From contig NZ_JACRSP010000001.1 of assembly GCF_014384765.1 (NCBI RefSeq), forward strand, positions 620,001 to 684,000: a stretch of 64,000 nt of DNA, in the 5' to 3' direction. Position 1 is the stretch's first letter. Each line of letters begins with the position of its first letter. A program made the translations under genes and the position numbers. Below, one piece after another: positions 33,724 to 42,579 of this stretch. The stretch comes from Feifania hominis. Its GTDB lineage: Bacteria; Bacillota; Clostridia; Oscillospirales; Feifaniaceae. Under the pieces are notes generated by a model. It searched no databases, was not told the origin of the DNA, and was given only the letters and a program-made list of their open reading frames with translations.

Positions 33724-35499
33724 CTACGGTTCAAACCGCTCGGCGAGCTCCTGCAAATACACCCACCGCTCCATCTTTTGTTCAAGCTCCCGCTCACAGC
33801 GTTCTCTTCGCTCCATCAGCTCCGACAGCGCGCCGTAGTCGGCTGCACTCTGCTCCATCTCGCCGCTGATCTGCGCGAGGTCGGCCTCAAGCCGTGCGAT
33901 TACACTGTCTATGGTCTCATACTCACGCTGCTCGGCGTAGGTGAACTTTTTTCTCTCGCGAGGCTGCACCTGCCCGCGCGGCCTCTCTTTCTTCTCTCTC
34001 ACCGTCCCGGCGGCCGCGTCTTTGCACCTTGCGCGATAGTCGCTGTAGCCGCCAAGATACTCGCGCACTTCGCCGTCGTCGCCGACCTCCAGCACAAAGT
34101 CCGCCAGCTTGTCGAGAAAATAGCGGTCGTGGGACACTGCCACCACCGCCCCCTCAAACCGCTCGAGATAGTCCTCCAAAATCGTCAGCGTTTGAATGTC
34201 GAGGTCGTTTGTCGGCTCGTCGAGCAAAAGTACGTTCGGCGCCTGCATCAGCACGTGGAGCAGCAGCAGGCGCCGCCGCTCTCCTCCCGAGAGGCGGCCG
34301 ATGGTGTTGTACTGCATCTCATCCGAAAAGAGAAATTTTTCGAGCATCTGCGAGGCTGACAGCTTGCCCTCCCCCGTGTCGACGTATTCGCCGGTCTGAC
34401 GCACAAAGTCGATCACCCGCATGGCAGGGTCCATCTCCTGCGACTCCTGTGAGAAATAGCCGATTTTCACCGTCGCGCCGTGTATGACCTCGCCGGCATC
34501 CGGTTCAAGCTGCCCTGCGATCAGTCTCAAGAGCGTCGTCTTTCCCGCGCCATTGCGCCCGACAACACCGATGCGTGCGCGCCGCGCGAGAAGATAGCGG
34601 AAGCTTCGAATCACCGGCCGGCCATCGTAGGACTTGGAGACATCTCTGAGCTCAATGGTCTTTTTGCCGAGACGCGCCGCGGCGGAGCCGAGTGTCAGTT
34701 CCTGGCGCTGCGGCGGTCCCTCCCGGTTCACAAGCTCCTCAAAGCGCTCGATGCGCTCGCGGCTCTTCGTGCCTCTGGCACGGGCGCCGCGCTGAATCCA
34801 CTGCAGCTCCCGGCGGATGAGACTCTGTCTCTTTCGCTCGGTCCCCTCGGCCATTTCGAGGCGCTGCTCGCGCAGCGCAAGATAGCCCGAGTAGTTGGCA
34901 TCATAGCGATAGATCCGCGCGTGGTCAATCTCCCAGAGCCGGTTTGTCACCCGGTCGAGAAAATAGCGGTCGTGCGTCACCATGACAAGCGTTCCCGTGA
35001 AGCGGGCGAGCCATCCCTCCAGAAATTCCGTCATCTCGCTGTCGAGGTGGTTTGTCGGCTCATCCAGAATCAGAAGATCGCAGGGCGTTACCAGCGCCGC
35101 GGCGATAGCAGCGCGTTTTCTCTGCCCGCCGGAGAGCTCTGAGAGCTTTGCGCCGTGCTCCGTGACGCCGAGCGTGTTCAAAATGCGCTTCGCCTCGTAG
35201 GTGAGCTCTTCGCGTCTCTCCTGCGGCAGCGCCGCACAGACATGCTCAAGCACGGTGTCCTGCGGGTGAAACAATGGATTCTGCGTCAGATAGGAAATGC
35301 GCGTTCCCGCCGCGAGTGTCACACAGCCGTCGTCCGGCTGCTCCACACCGGCGAGCAGATTCAAAAGCGTCGTCTTGCCGGTGCCGTTGACGCCGACAAT
35401 TCCGACCTTGTCACCCTGTTCCAGAGAGAGCGAGCAGTTTTTCAGTATGGGTCTTTCGAGGTAGCTCTTTGTCAGCCCCTCGGCCGTCAGACAGATCAA
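33724..35499 (-). CDS. ABC-F family ATPase, Uup-like
   Basis: 591 aa from a TTG at 35499 (LICLTAEGLTKSYLERPIL), chosen because GGAGGTGATTGT lies right before it; the open frame upstream crosses a terminator. Two ABC domains without membrane segments: Walker A GVNGTGKTTLL and GRNGAGKTTLL, signatures LSGGQRKRAAIAAAL and LSGGERRRLLLLHVL, Walker B LLILDEPTNHLD and VLLLDEPTNDLD, joined by a P-site tRNA-interaction type linker rich in Arg (RKRQSLIRRELQWIQRGARARGTKSRERIERFEEL). A C-terminal coiled coil (about 520-591) places it nearer Uup than EttA or antibiotic-resistance ABC-Fs. Acts on ribosomes in known members. Confidence 0.92.
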   Translation of the reverse strand: MICLTAEGLTKSYLERPILKNCSLSLEQGDKVGIVGVNGTGKTTLLNLLAGVEQPDDGCVTLAAGTRISYLTQNPLFHPQDTVLEHVCAALPQERREELTYEAKRILNTLGVTEHGAKLSELSGGQRKRAAIAAALVTPCDLLILDEPTNHLDSEMTEFLEGWLARFTGTLVMVTHDRYFLDRVTNRLWEIDHARIYRYDANYSGYLALREQRLEMAEGTERKRQSLIRRELQWIQRGARARGTKSRERIERFEELVNREGPPQRQELTLGSAAARLGKKTIELRDVSKSYDGRPVIRSFRYLLARRARIGVVGRNGAGKTTLLRLIAGQLEPDAGEVIHGATVKIGYFSQESQEMDPAMRVIDFVRQTGEYVDTGEGKLSASQMLEKFLFSDEMQYNTIGRLSGGERRRLLLLHVLMQAPNVLLLDEPTNDLDIQTLTILEDYLERFEGAVVAVSHDRYFLDKLADFVLEVGDDGEVREYLGGYSDYRARCKDAAAGTVREKKERPRGQVQPRERKKFTYAEQREYETIDSVIARLEADLAQISGEMEQSAADYGALSELMERRERCERELEQKMERWVYLQELAERFEP

Positions 35500-35514
35500 A
35501 CAATCACCTCCGCC

Positions 35515-35546
35515 AAAAGAAAAGAGGTCTGTCTTGCGACAGACCT
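35515..35546 (-). terminator. Terminator after the acidic zinc-ribbon gene
   Basis: AGGTCTGTC, loop, GACAGACCT and CTTTTCTTTT on the minus strand, between this gene and the ABC-F start. Confidence 0.85.
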
Positions 35547-35561
35547 CCCGTTCCGGTGTCT

Positions 35562-36011
35562 TTACTCTTGCTCGTGCTCGTGGTCGCAGCCGCACTCGCA
35601 GGCTTCGTCGCCACAGCAGCAGTCGTCTTCTTCATCCTCAATCTCAAAGTCGAACACCTCGCCGCACTCCGGGCACTCCACCTGGCCGTCCAGCGCGATG
35701 TCCTCGTCGAAATAGATCTCCTGGCCGCAGTTCGGGCACTCGACTTCAAAGTAATCGTCCTCGTCGAAGTCCTCGTCCTCCTCGTCGTCGAGCTCGTAGA
35801 AATCCTCCTCGAGCGCGGCGAGATCTTCATCTATTTCGTCAACTTGACCAGAGACCTGCGCCATTTCGTCCTCGAGATCGCTCACCGTGAGCGCAGCATC
35901 GTCGAGAATGTCCACAATCGCCTTGAGCAGCTTGCCCTCTTTCTTGGTGGTGTCGATATCGAGTCCGTCCATCAGGCCTTTCAGATAGGAAACTTTCTCT
36001 GTTAAAGTCAT
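35562..36011 (-). CDS. Acidic zinc-ribbon protein (CD1247 N-terminal domain type)
   Basis: 149 aa. The first 55 residues (MTLTEKVSYLKGLMDGLDIDTTKKEGKLLKAIVDILDD) match the small helical domain named after C. difficile CD1247. Then a highly acidic coiled stretch (ALEEDFYELDDEEDEDFDEDDY), a zinc ribbon with CPNC and CPEC about 20 residues apart, and a Cys/His tail DDCCCGDEACECGCDHEHEQE. Function unknown; clearly a metal-binding, strongly negative soluble protein. Preceded by AAAGGAGGCAGGAACC. Confidence 0.8.
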   Translation of the reverse strand: MTLTEKVSYLKGLMDGLDIDTTKKEGKLLKAIVDILDDAALTVSDLEDEMAQVSGQVDEIDEDLAALEEDFYELDDEEDEDFDEDDYFEVECPNCGQEIYFDEDIALDGQVECPECGEVFDFEIEDEEDDCCCGDEACECGCDHEHEQE

Positions 36012-36251
36012 GGTTCCTGCCTCCTTTTACATTCGTTGTAATATGCCCGCAAAAGGCGGGAATATGTCGCATTGTTTCCCGGGAACACACAAGTGTCACC
36101 GGCGTGGCTGCCGACTTCATCGCGAGTCGTCTGCCGCCCTGTGATATGGTAACACAGTACGGCTGCGAATTATGCCGATTGCACATATCCGCAAGAGACG
36201 CCGGACAGCAGACCGGCCGGCCTGCTGTCGAATTGCGCTGCGTTATGTTGC
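36012..36251. other. Intergenic region between efp and the zinc-ribbon gene
   Basis: 240 bp with no gene seen. Holds an 8-bp stem GACAGCAG/CTGCTGTC (36204-36229) 23 bp after the efp stop that may be a weak efp terminator (no U-tract), a CTGTG-N9-CACAG dyad near 36139-36157, and a small CCCGC/GCGGG hairpin near 36041-36055. No known riboswitch recognised. Confidence 0.4.
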
Positions 36252-36809
36252 TCAGGCGCGCTCCATGTACTCGCCCGTTCTGGTGTCGATGCGGATTTTC
36301 TCGCCCTCGTCAATGAAGAGCGGAACCTTGACCACCGCGCCGGTCTCGAGAGTAGCCGGCTTGGAAGCGCCGGTTGCGGTGTCGCCCTTGAAGCCGGGCT
36401 CGGTCTCGGTGATGACAAGCTCGACAAAGTTCGGCGGCTCTACGCCAAACACATTGCCCTTGTAGGAGAGGATCTTGCACATCTCATTCTCTTTGACAAA
36501 CTTGAAGTTGTCCGAGAGAACGCTCTCATTGATCGGCAGCTGCTCGTAGGTCTCAAGATCCATAAAATAGTAGAGACTGCCGTCATTGTAGAGATACTGC
36601 ATCTCCTTTCTCTCAATGAACGCAGTGGGGAATTTTTCCGTCGGGTTGAAAGTCTTATCGAGCACAGCGCCCGTGATCGCATTTTTCACTTTGGTGCGCA
36701 CAAAGGCCGCACCCTTGCCGGGTTTGACATGCTGAAATTCCACAATCTGAAATACGTTCCCATCCATTTCAAACGTGACGCCGTTTCTAAACTCACCTGC
36801 AGAAATCAT
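36252..36809 (-). CDS. efp: Elongation factor P
   Basis: 185 aa, the standard length. Relieves ribosome stalling at proline runs. N-terminal KOW-like domain with loop HVKPGKGAAFVRTK, where Lys32 is the position modified in other bacteria, two OB domains, and the C-terminal signature near KVPLFIDEGEKIRIDTRTGEYMERA. Own promoter at 36842-36870. The PPP motif in the kinase sensor domain and the PP in the paaK leader peptide are possible clients. Confidence 0.97.
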   Translation of the reverse strand: MISAGEFRNGVTFEMDGNVFQIVEFQHVKPGKGAAFVRTKVKNAITGAVLDKTFNPTEKFPTAFIERKEMQYLYNDGSLYYFMDLETYEQLPINESVLSDNFKFVKENEMCKILSYKGNVFGVEPPNFVELVITETEPGFKGDTATGASKPATLETGAVVKVPLFIDEGEKIRIDTRTGEYMERA

Positions 36810-36841
36810 ATAGTATCCTCCAAAATCGAATTCCTTTGTTT

Positions 36842-36870
36842 AGTTTATAATAATTTGCCCTATTATGCAA
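36842..36870 (-). promoter_or_regulatory. Sigma-A promoter for efp
   Basis: TTGCAT (36865-36870), 17 bases, TAAACT (36842-36847) on the minus strand, about 32 bp before the efp ATG. Confidence 0.65.
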
Positions 36871-36901
36871 GGGCGCAATAGAAAATTTTTACTCGCGCGC
36901 C

Positions 36902-37963
36902 CTACAAAATCAACAGTTTTTTCTCCGTGTGATTGAGCACCTCGCAGCCCTGCTGCGTGACAAGAATCAGATCTTCGATTCTCACGCCGAATTTCCCCTC
37001 GAGATAGATTCCCGGCTCGTTGCTCATGACGGTATTCGGCGCAATCACGTCGTGGCAGAGCATCGAAAAGCGCGGCGACTCGTGCACCTCAATGCCGATG
37101 CCGTGGCCGAGCCCGTGGCCAAAGTTCTGCCCGTAGCCCATCTGCGTGATATACTCGCGTGCAATCCGGTCCACCTCGGCGCCGGTCATGCCCGCATGCA
37201 CCTGGTCGATGACCCGGTTGTGGGCCGTCAGCACAATGTCATAGACCTTTCTCATCTCGTCGCTGGCATAGCCCACGGCGACGGTTCTTGTCATGTCGCT
37301 GCAGTAGCCGTCGACCACGCAGCCAAAGTCCATCGTCACAAAATCGCCGCTTTCAACGGTTTTTTCGGTTGGCACGCCGTGGGGCTTCGAGCTGTTTTTG
37401 CCCGAGACGCAAATCGTGTCGAACGAGGTCTTTTTCGCCCCGCCGCGGCGCATGAAAAACTCGAGCTCCATGGCGATTTCAAGCTCAGTGCGCCCCGGCC
37501 GGATATAGTCGAGCACATACTCAAACGCGCGGTCGGCCAGATTCTGTGCGCGGCGCATCGCCGACAGCTCGCTCTCATCCTTGACTGCGCGCAGCTTTTC
37601 CACCACATCGCCCAGCGGCTGCAGCGTCACGCCCGCAAACTCACTTTCAAAGCGCGACTTTGTATGTACGCTGACCTCCCGGTCCTCATAGGCGAGCGTG
37701 CGGATGCCGTTCTCACTCATCAGTCGACCAAGCGGCGCAAGATAGCCGCGATTCTCCTCGACGACCTCCATAAAGCTCACGGTCTCGCGTGCGGCTTCGC
37801 TGTTTCGCGAGTCGATAAGAAACCACGCCCTGTCAGGCGTTACGAGCAGCGCGCCCTCGCTGTGCGGCAGACCGGTGAAATAAAACAGGCTCGTGTCGGC
37901 CGTGAGCAGTACGGCGTCAACGTCTCCCGTCTGCTCCCGGAGGTTCTGAAGTCTTTTCATCAT
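36902..37963 (-). CDS. M24 family Xaa-Pro peptidase
   Basis: 353 aa, typical of bacterial PepQ/PepP-like prolidases. N-terminal creatinase-type domain, then the pita-bread domain with the dinuclear metal ligands: DFGCVVDGYCSDMTRTV (two Asp), HGLGHGIGIEVHE (His), SNEPGIYLEGKFGVRIED (two Glu). Cleaves Xaa-Pro bonds; standing directly upstream of efp is a frequent arrangement in Firmicutes. It begins just after the aroQ stop. Confidence 0.94.
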   Translation of the reverse strand: MMKRLQNLREQTGDVDAVLLTADTSLFYFTGLPHSEGALLVTPDRAWFLIDSRNSEAARETVSFMEVVEENRGYLAPLGRLMSENGIRTLAYEDREVSVHTKSRFESEFAGVTLQPLGDVVEKLRAVKDESELSAMRRAQNLADRAFEYVLDYIRPGRTELEIAMELEFFMRRGGAKKTSFDTICVSGKNSSKPHGVPTEKTVESGDFVTMDFGCVVDGYCSDMTRTVAVGYASDEMRKVYDIVLTAHNRVIDQVHAGMTGAEVDRIAREYITQMGYGQNFGHGLGHGIGIEVHESPRFSMLCHDVIAPNTVMSNEPGIYLEGKFGVRIEDLILVTQQGCEVLNHTEKKLLIL

Positions 37964-37964
37964 C

Positions 37965-38396
37965 TCAAACCATCTCCTTTAACGCATAGAGTGCGAGTTT
38001 GTAGCTGTTCTTGCCAAATCCGGCGATGCTGCCTGCGCAGACCGGCCCGATCACGGAGCGGTGACGAAATTCCTCACGCGCGGCGACATTCGACATGTGA
38101 ACTTCAATCACCGGCAGACGAACGGAGGCAATCGCATCGCGCAGGGCTATGCTGTAGTGGGTGTAGGCGCCCGCGTTGAGCACCACGCCCGCGTGGGTGC
38201 CGCGTATCTGCTGGAGCTTGTCGATGAGCGCGCCTTCGCTGTTGGACTGATAGAACTCGCAGACAAGCCCCAGAGTCTCCCCGAGTGATGAGAGCTCGCC
38301 GTTGATTGCCTCAAGAGACTCGCTGCCGTACTGACCGGGCTCTCTCTCGCCTGTCAAATTGATGTTAGGGCCGTTTAAAATGAGTATTTTTTTCAC
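37965..38396 (-). CDS. aroQ: Type II 3-dehydroquinate dehydratase
   Basis: 143 aa cytosolic dodecameric enzyme of the shikimate pathway. Motifs ILNGPNINLTGEREPGQYG (with the catalytic Arg/Tyr region), FYQSNSEGALIDKLQ, VVLNAGAYTHYSIALRDAI and VEVHMSNVAAREEFRHRSVIGPVC. It overlaps the endonuclease IV gene by four bases; the aroQ - M24 - efp neighbourhood is common in Firmicutes. Confidence 0.97.
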   Translation of the reverse strand: MKKILILNGPNINLTGEREPGQYGSESLEAINGELSSLGETLGLVCEFYQSNSEGALIDKLQQIRGTHAGVVLNAGAYTHYSIALRDAIASVRLPVIEVHMSNVAAREEFRHRSVIGPVCAGSIAGFGKNSYKLALYALKEMV

Positions 38397-39259
38397 AGGT
38401 CTTCCCCCTTTGCGTGCAGCACCATCCGCTTCATTGCGAGTGCGTCCTCCGCCTGGGTTCCCGCCGACTCGCAGATGATGGTGGGCGCCAGATTTTTTCT
38501 TGCGATCAGCTCGGCCAGCGGCTCAAACTCCGGGCCGTACTCGCCGCCGTCGGCAAAGGTCAGGTGCACTTTCTCACCTCCCGCCGTGTAGGCGATCTTG
38601 GAAAAATGGCTGTGGAACACCCGAAGCCGGTCGGCTCCGAGGCGATCCTCCACGAGGTTCAGCAGCTTCTCATAGTCTGCGATGCCTCTCACACCACCGA
38701 GCGTGCGCGCGTTGAGATGGCCGAAATCAATGGTCGGAATGAGCCTCTCATCGAGCCGGCAGAGCTCACAGACCTCCTCGAGCGTGCCGAGCTGATTGAT
38801 CTTGCCCATTGTCTCCGGACAGACGGTGATATCGCCGAGGCCCTCCGCATCGAGCGCCGCGAGCGCGCGGCGAATGGTGTCCTTTGCGAGCTCCAGAGCA
38901 TGCTCGCGCGTCATACCCGAGCAGGAGCCGCTGTGTACGACGATGCGCCCCGCGCCCATGAAGCGGGCGCATCGGGCGCTCTTTAGAATGTAGCCGATGC
39001 TGTTGTCGCGCTTCTCGGGGTCCTTGCTCGACAGACTGATGTAATAGGGCGCGTGGATGGACAGAGAAATATGGTGTTCCCGTGCTTTCTGCCCAATCTG
39101 CACGGCGGTCTTCTCCGAGACGTTCACGCCCTTGCTGCACTGGTATTCAAAGGCGTCAAGCCCTATTTTCTCAAGCCAGCCCGGCATCTGTACCGAGGCC
39201 TTGTAGCCGGCCGCAAAGAAGCTGTCGCTGCTCCCGGCCGGGCCGAATTTTGGTTGCAT
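38393..39259 (-). CDS. nfo: Deoxyribonuclease IV / AP endonuclease
   Basis: 288 aa from the ATG at 39259 (MQPKFGPAGSSDSFFAAGYK), which shares a base with the stop of the YqeG gene. TIM-barrel AP endonuclease of base excision repair using three zinc ions. Ligand-bearing motifs: SIHAPYYISLSS, VVHSGSCSG, CPETMGKINQLGTLEEV, PTIDFGHLNAR, FHSHFSKI and ICESAG. It can act after the uracil and deoxyinosine glycosylases found elsewhere in the window. Being the short, archaeal/clostridial-like version, an alternative is a TIM-barrel paralogue with other activity, less likely. Confidence 0.88.
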   Translation of the reverse strand: MQPKFGPAGSSDSFFAAGYKASVQMPGWLEKIGLDAFEYQCSKGVNVSEKTAVQIGQKAREHHISLSIHAPYYISLSSKDPEKRDNSIGYILKSARCARFMGAGRIVVHSGSCSGMTREHALELAKDTIRRALAALDAEGLGDITVCPETMGKINQLGTLEEVCELCRLDERLIPTIDFGHLNARTLGGVRGIADYEKLLNLVEDRLGADRLRVFHSHFSKIAYTAGGEKVHLTFADGGEYGPEFEPLAELIARKNLAPTIICESAGTQAEDALAMKRMVLHAKGEDL

Positions 39260-39759
39260 CAGTGATCCTCCCGCTGTATTTTCCGTAAGAGCGGCCTCTC
39301 GAGAGCCCGCTTCATGCGCAGCCAGAGGCACTCGTTCGACAGGTCGATCGGCGTGACCAGCACGGTGCGAAGACCCGCGCGGTTGCCACCCCAGATGTCT
39401 GTGAAAAGCTGGTCGCCGAGCGCCACTATTTTATCCTTTGGCAGGCCGAGATATTCGACTGCCTGCACATAGCCCTTTTTGAAAGGCTTATTCGCCATCG
39501 GAATAATCTTGATTCCCGCCTCGTCGCCGAAGAGCGCCATGCGTGAGCGGCGGGCATTGGTCAAGATCACGAGCTTCATCCCGGCGCTCTTCCAGCGGTC
39601 AATCAGCCGGTAGAGCTTCTCGTCCGGCACGCCGACCTTGTTGCGAACAAGCGTGTTGTCCACATCGAGCACGATTCCCTTAATTTGATGGGCGCGCAGA
39701 AAGGCCTCGTCTATTTCGTATACGTTGTCGATGCGGATGGTCGGGCGCAGTTTCAGCAA
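39259..39759 (-). CDS. YqeG family HAD phosphatase
   Basis: 166 aa from a TTG at 39759 (LLKLRPTIRIDNVYEID), preferred to an ATG ten codons earlier because GAGGTGA stands six bases before the TTG, the protein then aligns with B. subtilis YqeG at its start, and the promoter at 39807-39835 would leave only about ten bases before the ATG. HAD motif I GIVLDVDNTLV, motif II LTNARRS, Lys in ANKPFKKG and motif III GDQLFTDIWGGNRAG. HAD IIIA subgroup; substrate unknown in this family as far as I know. Confidence 0.88.
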   Translation of the reverse strand: MLKLRPTIRIDNVYEIDEAFLRAHQIKGIVLDVDNTLVRNKVGVPDEKLYRLIDRWKSAGMKLVILTNARRSRMALFGDEAGIKIIPMANKPFKKGYVQAVEYLGLPKDKIVALGDQLFTDIWGGNRAGLRTVLVTPIDLSNECLWLRMKRALERPLLRKIQREDH

Positions 39760-39806
39760 GCAATTCACCTCAATTTCGCAGGATTTCATGCACTTCTCTA
39801 TGGAAC

Positions 39807-39835
39807 ATTATACTATAGGAACGCTGCGCGCACAA
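39807..39835 (-). promoter_or_regulatory. Sigma-A promoter for yqeG-nfo-aroQ-M24
   Basis: TTGTGC (39830-39835), 17-base spacer, TATAAT (39807-39812) on the minus strand; the -35 box touches the U-tract of the rpsU terminator. Confidence 0.65.
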
Positions 39836-39864
39836 CAAAAAAGGCGAGGTATTTCTACCTCGCC
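39836..39864 (-). terminator. rpsU terminator
   Basis: GGCGAGGT, ATTTCT-type loop, ACCTCGCC followed on the minus strand by TTTTTTGTTG, 15 bp after the rpsU stop. Confidence 0.92.
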
Positions 39865-39879
39865 CTCATGTCGCAAAAC

Positions 39880-40056
39880 TTATTTGTACTTGCGCTTTCT
39901 AGCGGCCTCTGATTTCTTTTTGCGCTTTACGCTGGGCTTCTCATAATGCTCTCTCTTGCGGAGTTCTGAGAGCACACCAGATTTCGCACACTGTCTTTTG
40001 AAGCGTCTGAGTGCGCTGTCCAGTGTTTCGTTCTCTTTGACTCTGATTTCCGACAT
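39880..40056 (-). CDS. rpsU: 30S ribosomal protein S21
   Basis: 58 aa from the ATG at 40056 (MSEIRVKENETLDSALRRFKRQCAKSG), preceded by GGAGGGATACAG. Length and the very basic C-terminus (KPSVKRKKKSEAARKRKYK) are those of bacterial S21. It has its own consensus promoter starting only eight bases after the leuS stop and its own terminator. Confidence 0.97.
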   Translation of the reverse strand: MSEIRVKENETLDSALRRFKRQCAKSGVLSELRKREHYEKPSVKRKKKSEAARKRKYK

Positions 40057-40109
40057 CTGTATCCCTCCCTCCGCTGTGCACAGGGTATTTTGATCTATAT
40101 GCAAATTAG

Positions 40110-40139
40110 ATTATACAGCACGCCCTCCGGCTGTGTCAA
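40110..40139 (-). promoter_or_regulatory. Sigma-A promoter for rpsU
   Basis: Perfect TTGACA (40134-40139) and TATAAT (40110-40115) with an 18-base spacer on the minus strand. Confidence 0.85.
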
Positions 40140-40146
40140 TAAGAAC

Positions 40147-42555
40147 TTAACCCTTGACCACGAAATTGACGAGCTTGCCGGGAACGCAGATCTCCTTGAC
40201 AATCTGCTTGCCCTCGGTCAGCGCGCGGATGCGTTCGTCCTCTCGCGCAAGCGCCAAAACAGCCTCTCTGTCGCTGTCGGCGGGAACCGTCACGGTGTTT
40301 TTCACCTTGCCGTTGATCTGAAGCACAATTTCGATTGTGTCGTCCACAACTTTGTCCGGGTCAAACTGCGGCCAGGCCTGATCGGTCACACGCCCGCCGA
40401 ACTTCAGCACTTCCCACAGCTCCTCCGTGACATGGGGCGCAAAGGGGTTGAGCAGGATGAGAAGCGTTTTGAGTTCACCCGCCGTGATGCTGCCCGCATC
40501 ATAGACCTCGTTGAGATAGGCCATCATCGCAGCAATGGCTGTGTTCATTTTCAGATTCTCAATGTCGTCGCTGACCTTTTTGATCAGCTTGTGGGTCGAA
40601 GAGCAGAGCGCCGCGGAGTAGCCGTCGCCCTGCGTCACCAGCTCCTGAAGTCCCCAGACGCGCTCGACAAAGCGCTTGCAGCCCTTGATGCTCGTCGAGG
40701 ACCAGGGCGCCGCTTTCTCAAAATCGCCGACAAACATCTCGTAGAGGCGCATCGTGTCCGCGCCGTAGTCGCGGATGATGTCGTCGGGGTTGATGACGTT
40801 TCCGCGCGACTTCGACATCTTCTCCCCGTTCTCGCCGAGTATCATGCCGTGTGAAGTTCTCTTCTGATAGGGTTCTTTTGTGGGAACCACGCCGATGTCA
40901 TAGAGGAACTTGTGCCAGAAGCGCGAGTAGAGCAGATGCAGCGTGGTGTGCTCCATGCCGCCGTTGTACCAGTCGACCGGGCTCCAATACTGTAAAGCTT
41001 CTTTGCTTGCCAGTTCTTTGTCGTTGTGCGGATCCATATAGCGCAAAAAGTACCAGGAGGAACCCGCCCACTGGGGCATGGTGTCGGTCTCGCGTTTCGC
41101 AGGGCCGCCGCAGTGCGGGCAGGTCGTATTGATCCAGTCGGTCATCTTCGAGAGCGGCGAGTCGCCGTTTTCCGCCGGCTCATAGCTTTCAACCTCCGGC
41201 AGCACGAGCGGCAGCTCACTCTCGGGCAGCGGCACCCAGCCGCACTTGTCACAGTAGACCATCGGGATCGGTTCGCCCCAGTAGCGCTGGCGCGAGAAGA
41301 CCCAGTCGCGCAATTTGTAATTGACTTTCGGGTGGCCGACCCCTTTCTCCTCGAGGTAGGCGATGATCTTCTCTTTCGCCTGCTCAACCGTAAGGCCATT
41401 CAAAAAGTCGGAGTTTACCATGTGCCCTGTCTCAATGTCCTCAAAGGCGTGCTCCGAGATGTCCCCGCCGCCGACCACTTCGATGATGGGCAGATCAAAT
41501 TTCTTTGCGAAGTCGTAGTCTCTCTGGTCGTGGCCCGGCACCGCCATAATCGCGCCGGTGCCATAGGAGATGAGCACATAGTCGGAGACGTAGATCGGAA
41601 TTTCCCCGCCCGTCACCGGATTGACAGCGCGAATGCCCTTGAGACAGACACCGGTCTTGTCCTTGGCAAGCTCGGTGCGTTCAAAATCGGACTTGCGGCT
41701 CGCCGCATCGCGGTAGGCGAGAACTTCGTCGAGATTCTCGATTTGATCGCGGTACTGGTCAATCATCGGGTGCTCAGGGGCAATGACCATGTAAGTCGCG
41801 CCGAAGAGCGTGTCGGGACGGGTGGTGTAGACGGTGAGATTGTGTCCGACCGTCGTGGCGAAATCGACCTCCGCGCCCGTGCTGCGGCCGATCCAGTTGC
41901 GCTGCTGAATCTTGACTCTCTCAACGAAGTCGAGCTCATCCAGATCGTTGATCAGCCGCTCGGCATACTTGGTGATTGCCAGCATCCACTGGCTTTTGAC
42001 TTTGCGTACCACCTCGGCGCCGCAGCGCTCGCAGACACCGCCGACTACTTCCTCATTGGAGAGTACGCACTTGCAGGAGGTGCACCAGTTTACGGCCATC
42101 TCCTTTTTGTAGGCAAGCCCGTGTTTATAGAGCTGCAAAAAGATCCACTGGGTCCACTTGTAGTAGCTCGGGTCGGTGGTGTTGATCTCGCGCGACCAGT
42201 CAAACGACAGACCGAGCGCCTGCAGCTGGCTCTTAAAGCGGGCGATGTTCTTCTCGGTGACGATCTTCGGGTGAACGTGGTTTTTGATGGCGTAGTTCTC
42301 CGCCGGCAGGCCAAACGCGTCCCACCCCATGGGATAGAGCACATTGTAGCCCTGCAGTCTGCGCTTGCGCGCGACGATGTCGATCGCGGTGTAAGAGCGC
42401 GGATGCCCCACGTGCAGACCCTGCCCCGAGGGATAGGGAAACTCAACAAGCGCATAGTACTTCGGCTTGTCGCTGTGATTGTCCGCGTGGAAGACGCCGG
42501 TGCGCTCCCACTCCTGCTGCCACTTTTTCTCGATCTTGGCGAAATCGTATCTCAT
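40147..42555 (-). CDS. leuS: Leucyl-tRNA synthetase
   Basis: 802 aa, full length for the bacterial enzyme. HIGH motif as PYPSGQGLHVGHP near residues 40-52, zinc-type CTSCKCVLSNEEVVGGVCERCG, the CP1 editing domain (TTRPDTLFGATYMVIAPEHP, GTGAIMAVPGHDQRDYDFA), KMSKS as EKMSKSRGNVINPDD, and the anticodon-binding and C-terminal domains ending CVPGKLVNFVVKG. Last gene of the smc-to-leuS operon, 24 bp after rsfS; unlike many Firmicutes leuS genes, no T-box leader fits here. Confidence 0.97.
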   Translation of the reverse strand: MRYDFAKIEKKWQQEWERTGVFHADNHSDKPKYYALVEFPYPSGQGLHVGHPRSYTAIDIVARKRRLQGYNVLYPMGWDAFGLPAENYAIKNHVHPKIVTEKNIARFKSQLQALGLSFDWSREINTTDPSYYKWTQWIFLQLYKHGLAYKKEMAVNWCTSCKCVLSNEEVVGGVCERCGAEVVRKVKSQWMLAITKYAERLINDLDELDFVERVKIQQRNWIGRSTGAEVDFATTVGHNLTVYTTRPDTLFGATYMVIAPEHPMIDQYRDQIENLDEVLAYRDAASRKSDFERTELAKDKTGVCLKGIRAVNPVTGGEIPIYVSDYVLISYGTGAIMAVPGHDQRDYDFAKKFDLPIIEVVGGGDISEHAFEDIETGHMVNSDFLNGLTVEQAKEKIIAYLEEKGVGHPKVNYKLRDWVFSRQRYWGEPIPMVYCDKCGWVPLPESELPLVLPEVESYEPAENGDSPLSKMTDWINTTCPHCGGPAKRETDTMPQWAGSSWYFLRYMDPHNDKELASKEALQYWSPVDWYNGGMEHTTLHLLYSRFWHKFLYDIGVVPTKEPYQKRTSHGMILGENGEKMSKSRGNVINPDDIIRDYGADTMRLYEMFVGDFEKAAPWSSTSIKGCKRFVERVWGLQELVTQGDGYSAALCSSTHKLIKKVSDDIENLKMNTAIAAMMAYLNEVYDAGSITAGELKTLLILLNPFAPHVTEELWEVLKFGGRVTDQAWPQFDPDKVVDDTIEIVLQINGKVKNTVTVPADSDREAVLALAREDERIRALTEGKQIVKEICVPGKLVNFVVKG

Positions 42556-42579
42556 CTAAAATAACTTCCTTCCAGGTTA

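Noticed and set aside
42556..42579. T-box control of leuS
   Set aside because: Only 24 bp separate rsfS and leuS, so there is no room for a leader.
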